Origin: Verpa conica
Lineage: Eukaryota > Ascomycota > Pezizomycetes > Pezizales > Morchellaceae
Direction of reading: 5' to 3'
DNA: 64,000 bases
Assembly: GCA_033030425.1 (NCBI GenBank)
Contig: JAUFSD010000003.1
Location: 1,736,001-1,800,000 of the forward strand
Below the pieces are notes generated by a model. The model searched no databases and was not told the DNA's origin. It saw only the letters and a list, made by a program, of their open reading frames with translations. Position 1 is the stretch's first letter, and each line of letters opens with the position of its first letter. A program made the translations under genes and the position numbers. Shown here piece by piece: positions 1-10,898 of the stretch.

Positions 1-1443
1 TGATACACCGTTATTCCCGCCCCAGTCCTTCCATTCGCTAACAGAGTCGGAGTCAAGACTCCTCAACCTGCCATGAGAGACTAGAAATAAGACGTTTTTA
101 TCACCAGCCTCGTAATAAACATATTCAATTTTACGCTCCCCCTCCAAGATGCGAATATCGCTAGACGGCGTTCGTTTAGTGACACTACTTCCAGGGAAGC
201 ACACACTTGTAACATAATCAACAAACATAGTGTGAGATGTATGACGTGCGGTGTGATAAAATAGGTACTAAAGGTGTAGAGGTAGCAGAGTAAACTGGGG
301 TGAGAATGCCCTAAACAAAGTGAAGGGGTATGGGCGTGGATGAAGGGTCTAGCAGACTTTTGTTTGGCTGCTTCGTGGAGCTGGCGGTGTCGTCTCGAGA
401 AACTAATGTAGATTGATAAGGAACTAAGTGAACTACTTGCTGCCTGCTTATATACTCTACCTAAAACTCTCTGCACCCTTGTCGGAATACAATACACCAC
501 TCAGCTGCGCCTTCCTTTACATGACAATCCCATTGTATGTATGCTAGTACACATATTCTATCTGTGAGACTTAATCTAACACGGTGACCGCGGCAGGTGT
601 AAAAAGAATTAGAAGTATGGCGAACTATAGCGAGCACGCGTGAGCCTAGGAGTAGTAAGCTGGAGAAGATGTATGATGTGCGATGGTGGCCGTTTTTATT
701 GGTTCTAGGTCTTAACCCTAACCCTTGAGACCTCCTACTTACGTCAATTATAGTCGGGAGATATACTTAAATTATATACCAAAAGTATTCCGTTACCTAG
801 GCACGAGTAGCAATAGTGGTGAGTTTTTCATATCATATAGAGCACATCTACCGGGAACTTCACTTTATTTATCGCAGGTTAAAGACTATTAACAGTTTCG
901 ATAAAGCCGGTATTAATGCGCTAATTAGACTCATGGGAGAGATGTTAACTAACTGGATAACCGAGCACTATAAAACCGAGTTCTCTACAATGCATAGCAG
1001 TTACGCTCAAAAGAGTAAAGACCCAGCCGGATAAGGCGAGTATTTTATATTCACCTGAACAGCCCCTAAGCACGGTTGGCGCAAGTCAAAGGGCGTCAGA
1101 AATGGATTTTTGTACCGTTTAAGAGAGATGAGGGATATAGAAAACAGAAAACAATAACTAAACTACAGAAGCTACTACGATTGGTGCCGTGCGCTCTAAT
1201 AGTATCTACTATCACTCTTTAATACTAAGGACACTAAACCACGAACAGATTTTTCAATATCATATGGCAGTAACTGATATATTGATACAGATGCTTCTAT
1301 TCTTCACCATTGGTATTACCTACATCCCTTACTATCTAATATTTGCAGCGTGTATGGCTAGTCATAGTATAGCGTGGTACGCCATTAAATGACAAGTCAC
1401 ATTTGGTATCATGGATGATATATTATATGTAATGTTCATATAA
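1..1443. other. Intergenic, no supported gene
   Basis: No recognisable gene. The reading frames at 81-500 (minus) and 816-1034 (plus) have no recognisable domains and ordinary AT-rich composition. A two-unit telomere-like motif lies at 713-724. Nothing else stands out. Confidence 0.6.
713..724 (-). repeat. Interstitial telomere-like motif, two TTAGGG units
   Basis: The plus strand reads TAACCCTAACCC, two perfect units of the ascomycete telomere repeat seen from the other strand. It sits in a small imperfect hairpin context (GGTCT ... AGACC). It is far too short to be a telomere; it may be a repair scar or a telobox-type protein-binding site. Confidence 0.6.
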
Positions 1444-1525
1444 GCCCTGATGGTCTAGTGGTATGATTCCTGCTTTGGGTGTTCTTAAATGCAGGAGGTC
1501 TCCGGTTCAATCCCGGATTAGGGCC
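1444..1525 (+). tRNA. tRNA-Pro (anticodon TGG) with 10-nt intron
   Basis: The sequence folds as a full cloverleaf. The acceptor arm is 1444-1450 with 1518-1524 (six Watson-Crick pairs and one G-U), the discriminator base is 1525, the anticodon stem is 1469-1473 with 1491-1495, and the T arm is 1501-1517 with loop TTCAATC. The anticodon TGG is at 1476-1478, giving proline. Ten extra bases (1480-1489) lie one nucleotide 3' of the anticodon, the canonical position of a nuclear tRNA intron. The D-arm region TGGTCTAGTGGTATGATTC is typical of eukaryotic tRNA-Pro. A T-run starting about 10 bp downstream can serve as the Pol III terminator. CCA is not encoded, as expected for a eukaryotic gene. Confidence 0.95.
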
Positions 1526-1613
1526 GACTATTATTTTTTTGAACACTAGTTAGGTCATAATAACTACCGTATTTTATTTACGAAATTCGACCCGCTACGG
1601 CCAGGGTACAGTG

Positions 1614-1937
1614 AGTTGCGGCCGGGCGGCGGGTGTGGTCTGGTGGCGGACAGGGGCCTGACTTGGCGCGGACTATCGAAGGGTACAGGACTATAGGAAA
1701 GGTACCCAAAAAGTTGCCTGAACAGGTTCATATTTTAGAGAGTCAGCCAAAACACAGGAACCAGTTTTTAACACTTCTACCCCCTAACCTTTATCCAGTC
1801 CAGTACCCTATCTATAGTCCAGTACCTTATTTATAGTCCTGTCAGTAACCTATCGATAGTCCAGTACCTCATAGATAGTCCGCGCTAAATCGGACCCCTG
1901 TCCGTCACTAGACCGTATCCGCCATTCGGCCGCGACT
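1614..1937. mobile_element. Foldback / MITE-like element with 64-bp terminal inverted repeats
   Basis: Arms at 1614-1677 and 1874-1937 are inverted repeats. Aligned base by base, about 51 of 64 positions match and the roughly 13 differences are all transitions (mostly G to A or C to T). Inside, about four degenerate direct copies of a 19-22 bp unit (core CCAGTACC, roughly 1799-1880) mirror reverse-orientation copies near 1671-1710, so the whole element can fold on itself. No reading frame for a transposase is present, so it would be non-autonomous. I could not identify a target-site duplication. The element starts 88 bp after the tRNA-Pro gene. The transition-only divergence is what repeat-induced point mutation would leave. 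Confidence 0.75.
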
Positions 1938-2552
1938 TTTTCATTTTTCATTTTTCATACTAACAATTGCCTAAAAACGCGTACTAGCCCCAGTAATAGC
2001 AGGTCAAATTTGTAGATAAATAGAGTACGAGAGGTCCAGCCTTTCACTAAAGTTGACGCAGCGTGAAGACATTAGGGACAACAGGCAAGAATAATGGTAG
2101 AATACAATCCTATGAGTAATAATCCACTATAGTCCCCCTTTTCTTCATCTTCGTCGCTTCGCCATCATTTATTATTAACTTATATTGATATCCCCATACT
2201 AAAAGAAGCTAATCAGTTAACGTATAAGGCTAATGGAGAAAGGAAGCAAATAACTCAATTCGCTAATTCAAGTTATAAAGAAGCTCATAATTTATAAGAT
2301 ATCATTCTAGGAGTTATCCTAAGGGAAGAACCATCTTCAAACTACTCCCATCACAGAGTACTAATTAACTCAATACAAAGAACAAATATATCATTATCAA
2401 CCTTACCAACATCTTAAAATTCCACGAATTGTAGTACATATATTCAACAAATGAATAAACCCCCATAACATATAGCTATTTATAATAATAATAATTCTTA
2501 GATAACTATAAAAGAAATCATGGAATCAAACGTGCTATCAGGCACCTAGTTT
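1938..2552. other. AT-rich intergenic, 3' flank of the ABC transporter
   Basis: AT-rich DNA with three tandem copies of a TTTTTCA-like unit directly after the foldback element (about 1938-1959). No gene is seen. It includes the presumed 3' untranslated region of the minus-strand ABC transporter. Confidence 0.6.
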
Positions 2553-5500
2553 TCACCTTTTCGATTGCTTACCCCCCTTCAACATTTTCCTCAACCCACC
2601 CAGGTATAACCATGTGCAAACAAATACGAGAGCAAAGTTAAAAATTATAAAAGCACAGAAAATACCATAGTTTCTCCAGTGATGTCTGTAAAAAACGTTG
2701 AAGCCAGCCGCCTAAAAACAAATAAAAGATTAGTAATGAACTTGAATCCAGATAAAGGTAGTAAGAGTTAAAAGAGACTCACAAACTGATCACCATCACT
2801 ATATTGGCAAAACCTGCACTCATCTCCAATCTCCTGCACATAGCCACCAGCTCGCTGAATAAATGAACTAGTATAATCCTCACATGTTTGCCCAGGCGGT
2901 TTTGGAATCCTTGCAAATTCCTTTTCAGAACAAATAACCGGCACGTTGTGGACAAGAACACCCAAGAAACCCTCAACTAGATAAGTGAAGGGGCTAACGC
3001 GGTATACGAAATGCCAGAATGTCGGTATTCCAGCATAGGGTACGACGACACCACAGAAAGAGACAACAAAGAGGAAGAATACTGGCACCAGTAAGCTAGC
3101 CAGGAGCTCATTCGGCGCAAACGATGCGATCGCTTGGCCGAAACCGACGTAGTATAACTCAAACCTATTATTTAATTAGTTAGTGGTCTCTTTCGAAAGT
3201 ATATAAGTTGTCACTAAGTAAACTCACAGCATAAGCAGCATCCATGTATACCCAGCCGTAAAGCTATCCCTTGGAAATCCAATAGGAAAGTACCATGAAA
3301 CAAAATACAAGGTCCCAGCTACGATCGAATACGGAATCTCCACTAGAATAGCGCCAATAATAAAAGCAGACCAATGGTAGATCTTCGAAGAGCTTTCACG
3401 AGCCTCAAAAAGATCCCTAAAATGCAAGAATTTCGGCTGTAATTGCTGAATTAATGGTGGAGATATGGTAAGTACCATGAAAACACTAAAAAGGCGTGAC
3501 TGCATATCGATTGATGAATTTCCCAGGTTGTAAAAGGTAAAGGCATTAAAAAGACCGGTGAATATGTGGAGTGCAAACTTCCCGATAATATATTCCGGTG
3601 TTCTCCAGTATGCAACAAAAGTTCTTTCTACGACTGCATAAACTTGCGTAGCCCAGGGCATGGCAAACTCTCGGTTATCTTGGGTCGAAGAACCGGCTTT
3701 GGTGCGTCGTTCCTCAACTAGTTGTTCGATTTCGCGTGTCCGCTCATTGTATTCATTGGAATTAGCCCAAACATCACCCCAATCCTTCTCTTTCCTGTTA
3801 GGGTCCCCAGCACCAATTGCCTCAAGCATATACTCTGCAGGATTTTTGTCCTTGGGGCACCTAGGTGCGCCGTTGTTTTCAAAATACTCAATCATCTTCT
3901 GGGAATCCTGTCCAAGCTCTCCATGATAGACAATACGTCCACCTGTTTTCAAAAGAATTAAATCGTCAAAGTTTTCGAAAAGAACCGCACTCGGCTGGTG
4001 AATAGTACAGAGAATGGCTTGTCCTGAATCAGCAAGCTTTCTCAAGAATCGAATCACATTAAAAGCTGCATTCGAGTCAAGACCTGATGTTGGCTAGTGT
4101 ATATTAGTGCGAGTGATTATAATAATATAATCATGGAACTTGCCTCATCAAGGAACATCAAAAGCTCCGGCTTACTCGCAAGCTCCACTCCAATAGTTAA
4201 ACGCTTCCTTTGTTCCTGATTTAATCCATTGCCCTGAGTTCCAACAGTAGCTCCCGCAAGTTCATCCATCTCCAAGAGATTAATTATTTTCTTAGGCCAG
4301 TTAGTTCACACCTCTTTCAGCCCCACCCCAGGAATTTGTTCTTACTTCGGCATAATCATACTTCTCTTGCACGGATATCTCTTTTGGCTGCCTCAGTAAA
4401 GCAGAAAACCGCAATGCTTCCCTTACAGTTGCAGTTGGCTCATGGACATCTTGCTGCTCTGCAAAACCGGTGGCGCGAGCAAATGAGAGAGGCAGAGGCA
4501 TCCCATCGACCTGGAAGGTGCCCTCAACTACACCGAAATTGATTCTTTGAGCCAGTGTGTTCCTGGTATCTAGATTTAGCATATTGTTTGGAGAAATGGA
4601 ATATAGCAATCATACAGAAGGGTTGTTTTCCCAGCGCCTGATTCTCCCATTAAAGCGGTAAGCCTCCCAGGCTTTACGTATCCTTGAACATCCTTCAAAA
4701 GCGTCCTATGACCATCCTTAACCGGAATGGTATATGTAACTCCTTGCCATGTAAAGATAGTATCGTTTTTTGCGACTGATGTTGTTCTCACATCGTTACC
4801 AGTTTCATCATTGTCATGAACCATTCCTCTACTTCGTTCCTTTTCTGCCATCTCTTCATCTGTGGGGTTTCCCTTCTTCTCTATAGCCTTCTCGACATGA
4901 ACTGGAGCTTGGCCTCTCTTAAACACGGTAACAGCACCTCCACCTTTATTCGGCTTCTTTAATTCTAAGCCTACTGCCGTCATAAAGACGAAAAAGATCC
5001 AAAATGCAATAATAAAGCCGATGTTCCTCCATAGGTGTGACCGTGAGTAAGTGAACTGTGATTTAATGTAGTCTGCACCATTCACAACAGTGGATCCTGG
5101 CTGGCTGCCCTGCAGAAGACAGGATTGATATTGTGTCTGGATGTTAGGGCCAACTGGAACCAGGTACGGTGGCACGCATTGAATCTCAAGATTATAGAAC
5201 TCGTTAGACATAAGGGCTTCGAACCCATACTGAATCGGGTTGATCCACCTGATCCACGAGAACCAGGGATGCATAGATGAAGGCGGGATAAGATATCCTA
5301 TAACTAGATTAATACAACTCTACATAGATTTGTATACTAGATTTTCTTACCTGTGTAGACAACTAAGGCTTGGATCGAAATACCAGTAACCCTAGTGGCT
5401 ACATCCAAACTCGAGGAGAAAGCCCCAATCATCCGGAAAAATGAATACATCGACAATGTGACTAGGAATGTAATTAAGAAAGAAATGAAGTACTGTGCAG

Positions 5501-7795
5501 CGGTGCGTTGTAAGTCTGTATAATTTATGTTAGCTAGTGCAGCTGTCTAAAGAACTTCAAACGTTCATACTTGACATGAAATAAATGACTGTATTCCAAA
5601 TGAAGACCTGCACAAAACAGAGAGGTAAATCCACGGCGACCAATGCTATAGCATATGCAGATGGACGATAAAATGAACTTTATACGGTTTATCAGCACTA
5701 TCTTAAAAGTTGTTCTAGTGAAAGTCATACAAGCTTTTGTGCTTCATTAAGATTGGTATAGAACTGAAAGCCGCTGTAAGCTCTGCCAAGGCCAATAAAG
5801 CATTAAACAAGAGTGTGAAGAACTGTGCTACCCAAATTAGTTCAATCCATACCAGTTTTATTAGAACTTAAAACGTACCAGAATACCCCCTCGAGGAAAT
5901 ACCCCAACTGCAGTCTTCGGTAGATTATAAAATAAAGACCCAACGATTAAACTTTGAAACAGAATTCCACCCCATTTCCCCCCTAAACTCAATGGATCGC
6001 CTTTCATCACTTTAACTTGCCGTTTCGTACACGCAATAACCTGTTTAGGAAACGAAATAGTATAGTTTTTCGTTTTTGTATCTTTAGTCATTTCCTTGCT
6101 CAGCTCCTTGTTCTGATTATCGAGGGTGCTTTCGAAGTCTTCAATATCGCGCTTAGCGCTTGAAGCAATGTTAGATGAAAGATATGCAGCCTCAAACTCC
6201 TCCGGTGTACGCGGAACCCGGCTCTCCCACCCCCTCTTTACTTGCCGCTCGTGCTTATCGGCCACAGATGTCAGGAAGTCGGCAGTTGTCCATCTAGGGG
6301 GGCAAAGGAAACCCAGGCTTTCAAAATAGGCCTTCGCGTCCTCGGTAGGCCCAAAATAGGTGCATCTTCCTTCATCGATGAGAATAACTTTATCGAAAAG
6401 CTTGTATAAACTTTCCCCTGCCTGATATAGTGCAACCAGGGTAGAAATATTGGCCATGTTGCTTAAAGTACGAAGGGACTCTACATATTCAATTGCTGTA
6501 CTGGCATCTAGGCCTTTGGTGGAGTTATCCCAGCATTGGCACGAGGCTTTGGTGACCATTGCCTCAGCAATAGAGACCCGTTTCTTTTCACCACCAGAAA
6601 CACCACGAATAAGCTCATTCCCTACTTTAGTTCCAAGTGTATGTTCGATCCAGAATAGCTTGCTGACAACGCGGAGAAATTCCCTGACATAGTCTTTTCG
6701 GGACTCGCCTTCCCGTCGAGAGGTTTTTCCTGGAGTACGCGTTTCAAGTGCGAATTTAAGAGTTTCCTTTACAGTCAGGGTGGCATAATGTAAATCTGAT
6801 AAATTAAATAATCAGTCATCAAATAAACTAACGATACTCCATGAAATTACCTTCTTCGGGGTTGTATAGAACTTCGCCACGAAACCGCTTTGCCATTACC
6901 TTGCTATCAAGTCCTCCATAAAGCACGTCGCCCGAAATATCCTCATACCCATTTCTCTGATTACCAATAACCTTCAAGAATGTAGAGCAACCTTTATTAT
7001 CGTTAATATATAAAATACTCCCACATTACATAAGTTCTACTTACCAGATCCTGGCCTCCCTAGTACAAGAAGCATTTCCCCAGGTCTAACACATCCCGTA
7101 AAGTCATTGAGCAAAGTTCTAATAGATGGCTTTCCGAGCCCAGCTTTTGAACCCCCAGTGAGAAGCCCCCATAGTGACCTAAAAGGACCAAAAAGCAAAT
7201 CACCATTAGTCGGTTGGATACTTGCGCCAAGGCCCTGCCCCTTCACGGTCAAGTTCTTGAAAACAACACCGAGATGACGAGTCTTCTCCTCTTGAGAGCC
7301 GTTCTGGCGGGTATTTCCGAATATAGATGAAAGAAGTTGCTCTATCTCTGCCTTAGTTTCTTGCACTTCCTCGTGGCTTGATGAAGCATTTGTTCTTCGT
7401 CGTGAGAGGATGCGGATAATTTCATCTTCGCCGGCTACTGACCCCCTCCGAGTAGGCTCTCTAGGACCAGGTGCTGGTCGAATGGGTTTTGTAGTGATTT
7501 CGGAAAGATCTTGAACGCTACTGTATGCACTAGAATGGGAGATTTGTTTTGCAAGAGTGATTTTCATTTCTGATCTGGAGTCGTTGTTCACTGCTGCTGC
7601 CGTCTGGTCCGACACTGTTTGATCCGAATCCGGTAGACTAGTTTCATCTAGCATAACAGGTGATAATCCAGACTCCAGGTCAGAATCAGCTGCGAGTATT
7701 CCTGCTTCAGGAAATGAGTAGTTTCTTTGCGAGCTGTCTCCGGGGGTCGAAGGCCATCGACCTGGAATTTCGTTTGGTGTAGGAAGAGCAGCCAT
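2553..7795 (-). CDS. PDR-type (ABCG) multidrug ABC transporter, full-size
   Basis: Plasma-membrane ATP-driven exporter of the fungal pleiotropic drug resistance family, arranged NBD1-TMD1-NBD2-TMD2. Reconstructed exons on the minus strand: 7795-7045, 6991-6851, 6795-5887, 5827-5731, 5677-5571, 5515-5351, 5297-4616, 4562-4346, 4290-4144, 4093-3228, 3164-2783, 2711-2553. The total is 4,623 nt in frame, 1,540 residues, near the usual 1,500. NBD1 has Walker A GRPGSGCS (Cys for Lys), signature [14 protein letters not shown], the PDR hallmark [11 protein letters not shown] and VALYQAG at the H-loop. NBD2 has Walker [10 protein letters not shown], a degenerate signature [11 protein letters not shown], Walker B MFLDEPTSGLDS and a canonical H-loop (CTIHQPS). 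Both membrane domains carry PDR signatures such as FYRPSAYA and ASFAPNEL. The intron at 4094-4143 is GC-AG; the other ten are GT-AG. Family assignment is firm; the substrate cannot be read from sequence. Confidence 0.96.
4094..4143 (-). other. GC-AG intron in the ABC transporter
   Basis: Read on the minus strand, the exon ends ...CTTGATGAG and the intron begins GCAAGT and ends ACTAG, with a CTAAT branch-like site 10-15 nt before the acceptor. Removing exactly these 50 bases joins LDE to PTSGLDS, the invariant Walker B/D-loop of NBD2. No GT donor in this position restores that motif. Confidence 0.88.
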
Positions 7796-8834
7796 ATTGA
7801 TTCCTGGCTGTGAAAGGGCTATTGTATTTGATATATCTCAGAAAACAAGATGAGAGGAGTAAACAGCGAGGGAGCTTCATTATTATACATAGAGCTTCTA
7901 TGTTACATGTGAAGACTGATACTGGAGGCACTGATCCGGAGGAAGAGGCCCTCTGGATAAGCCATAGAGCCAGTTGCCAATTGACATTAACTGTTTGCAG
8001 GCGCATCCGATGAAATATAACGTCATTATTATCCCGGGAAAAAGCAAGTAGTTTTGCCTGTTGATAACAGCTTAATCCCACGATTTGTGCTGTTAGTCCC
8101 CAGATTCTAGATCGACACAATAACCAATATAGTTACCGTAATTACTAGGGTGAAAACACGGGCTTTTTTTACGGAAACTGCTATATGTCTTGATTGGCCA
8201 GGCTATGCGGCAAACGGTGGATCCTATGCCCCGGCGAGATAGAGTCGGGAAATAGACTCCCCGTGCTTCGGGACTAACGCAGCCGATTAGAGCGAGAAAC
8301 TGTCTGCGTCATACATGTAACATCTTTAGAGCTTCTCTTGTTCCTGAATAAAGCTGCTGCCGGCTATATCCTCTCGGCCGAAACTCTAAGAGCCCAGTTA
8401 GATAACAAGATATAGCGCTATTACTGATCCGGCTTTGATGCAGCCACTTAAAACTGAGCCACTAATAGGGTAAAGATTCCCGCAGCACATACTTGTACTC
8501 ATGTATTATCTACATGTACCTAGTAACCTAGTTCTTTGAAAGGCAAAACTACATGTAGTAGGAATAATTAGATCATAAGGGATTACAAAATATAAGACAA
8601 GTATCTAGTCATTTCCTATCATTAAAGATTTCTCATCAAACGCAAAAAGCGGTAACGTAGCCTCAACGGATCTCACACATTATAACACATCATTTAATTA
8701 TGCATCTCCCTCAAAATCCCGGCCCGGAGACATAAGCTTGATTTCCTCTAGGATTCGGCTTGTAGAGTACGTTGATTATTACCCTCGAGTACCGAAATCC
8801 AGGCATACGTTTTACAAGCACTCTATGTTGCTAC
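7796..8834. other. Promoter region of the ABC transporter and 3' flank of the sirtuin
   Basis: About 1 kb between two minus-strand genes, expected to hold the upstream region of the transporter. I see no coding signal. I did not find a recognisable palindromic zinc-cluster site of the type that drives yeast PDR genes. Confidence 0.5.
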
Positions 8835-10175
8835 TTATACATCTCCAATTAATGGCTTGAGCAGCTCTGGAACAATCTAGAATGATTCTCACTTTATATC
8901 AGGACTATCTAGACCCTAAGGTGGTGGCGGGGGGTTTATAAGTGCAGGGAAACCTACCTTAGCGGCGTCTCCTTCGAATACCCAGTCAAAGCGGTTACCC
9001 CTACCCCAACCACCTGAACTAATATCAAGATCCACAACTGCAACTTTACCTCCCAGAGCTTTGACTCTTTGCGCGTATCTATTTAATTATTCGTAATATT
9101 GTCAGCTTACACGAGGAGACACGTCAGGGGAAGACCATTCAAAAAGAAAAAATATATGTACCCCGCAGCCGGATATACTGTCCCACTGGTTCCGATAACG
9201 ATACAAAGATCAGGTGGTTCTTTAAGCCAACTTTCAATCTCGTCTATCATATCATGATCCAAATTCTCACCAAACCACACAACCCCTGGCCGCAAAATAC
9301 CATGTTTGCCTATCCGCTTAATTAATACTTAACTAGCCCCAAAAAGAGGACGAAAAAGGGATTATTCGAGTACATTTTGGACACATAGGTAAGTCTGTGA
9401 CTCGTAAAGTTGGAAGTTCTGCTTCTTCGTCATATGCAAGAATTTCTTTGACTGGGACTTCTTTGTCTGCGCTTTCCTCGCCGGAAGTCGGCCCTGGCGC
9501 CCTCTGCTCAATTGACCTTTTTGCTAGAGGTACTGCAAGGGAGGGTACAATTGGATCCAAAAAGTTTTTGCCGTCCACATAATCGCACGATAGCCCAGAA
9601 CACTTGATCGTAAATAAAGACCCGTGTAGGTAGTGGATAGAATTGTCCGGATGTTTAGCCCTCACAGAAAGTCCTGGTTTAGTAATATGTAAATCAGAAA
9701 ATTACTTATATTTACCTATAGACCACCGTATATATGCACTCGATCTGTTTACATACCGTCAACGTTCTGCGTTAGGGTTAAAAACGCCGGATGTTTTTTT
9801 GCCATTTCTGCTAATGCGTAATGCGCCTTATTTGGATTCGCTTGTAACGCCATGTGTCGGCGCATCGAATAAAACTAGTTTTTCCATATTATGAGATTGA
9901 ATTCAGTTTTGTAACATAGCTAAATATATACAAGCAAGCTTTCTCACCTGCCACACTAGGCCAGGGTCCCTATTGAATGCCTCTGGTGTTGCAAGGCTCA
10001 TAGCATCATAGCTCCTCCACATACCACCAGCTCCACGGAATGTAGGGAGTCCTGACGAAGCCGAGAGACCAGCTCCACATAGGGCAACAATACGTCGTGC
10101 TGAAGAGAGATAGGTGTGGAATGAAGCGATGTCAGTTGAGGCTGGCATAGTTAGAAATCTTACGGGGTGTGCCAA
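8835..10175 (-). CDS. Class III (SIRT5-like) NAD-dependent protein deacylase
   Basis: Sirtuin that removes acyl groups from lysine using NAD. Exons on the minus strand: 10175-9948, 9874-9757, 9673-9374, 9309-9162, 9078-8958, 8876-8835; the total is 957 nt in frame, 318 residues (human SIRT5 is about 310). Visible motifs are the NAD-binding CGAGLSA (about 33-39) and [13 protein letters not shown] (42-54), QNVDG (112-116), catalytic His132 in HYLHGSLF, a zinc site formed by CSGLSC (140-145) and [16 protein letters not shown], and the Rossmann [11 protein letters not shown]. Tyr78 and Arg81 (FYSMRR) match the Tyr-x-x-Arg pair that recognises acidic acyl groups in SIRT5, so desuccinylase/demalonylase-type specificity is inferred. 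The second cysteine of CPKC is split by the intron at 9310-9373. A start at Met10 (MPAST) is also possible. Confidence 0.94.
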
Positions 10176-10898
10176 ACAAGAGGGATTGAGTCATGTTACT
10201 GCTATCAGTTCGGTTATTGTATTAAAGCTTGTTCCCGCTTACTAAGCAATTCTTTACAATGCCAAACTTCAACCTTTTAAGGCTCTTCTAAACAAGAGCA
10301 CATATTTCCTACTTGGGTAAGGCCTAGTTTTGTTCATAGACTATCACTCGCCATAGCCGCTTTTGATACCTGCCCCCTTGATATATAAAAACATCCTACC
10401 CAATTTGAAGGCCAGTCATAGATCCAGAGAGCGACTCTTGGAATTATTTTTTAAAATGACCTATGGCTCACATAAATAATAGATTGCTAGAATTAGGTAA
10501 GGTTTAATGTAAATTAACCTCTCATATAGCTAAATTAAGACTCGTTGAAATAAAAAAGAGTTCGAGGGTCACTAAACATAGTGAGAAATTAAATATTGTC
10601 CACCGCTTCGCTACAAATCAGGCTTTGCATCTCACAATACTTAATTTCTCCCTAAATATAAACCCTTCAAAACAAACAAGACAAAAAAGCTTCAATAAAT
10701 CTCAATTTAGGTAGCCTGCAAATTAAAGGCTCTCCCGATATTTTGTACTGTATTATTTGAGCTTCCCTAATATCTCGGACTCACAGCTCGCCCTGCTTTC
10801 TGCTGCCCACCATACTTTTAGAATGTCAAGACTACAATCCACCCCCTCTCTTTTAGCTCTTTTCTATATGATGAGTACATAAACACCATATTTTATCC

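Noticed and set aside
81..500. 139-codon minus-strand frame at the window start
   Set aside because: Ser/His/Leu-rich chance translation with no domain and no neighbouring coding signal.
816..1034. 72-codon plus-strand frame that looks moderately protein-like
   Set aside because: Too short, no splice partners or homology that I can recognise; AT-rich context makes chance likely.
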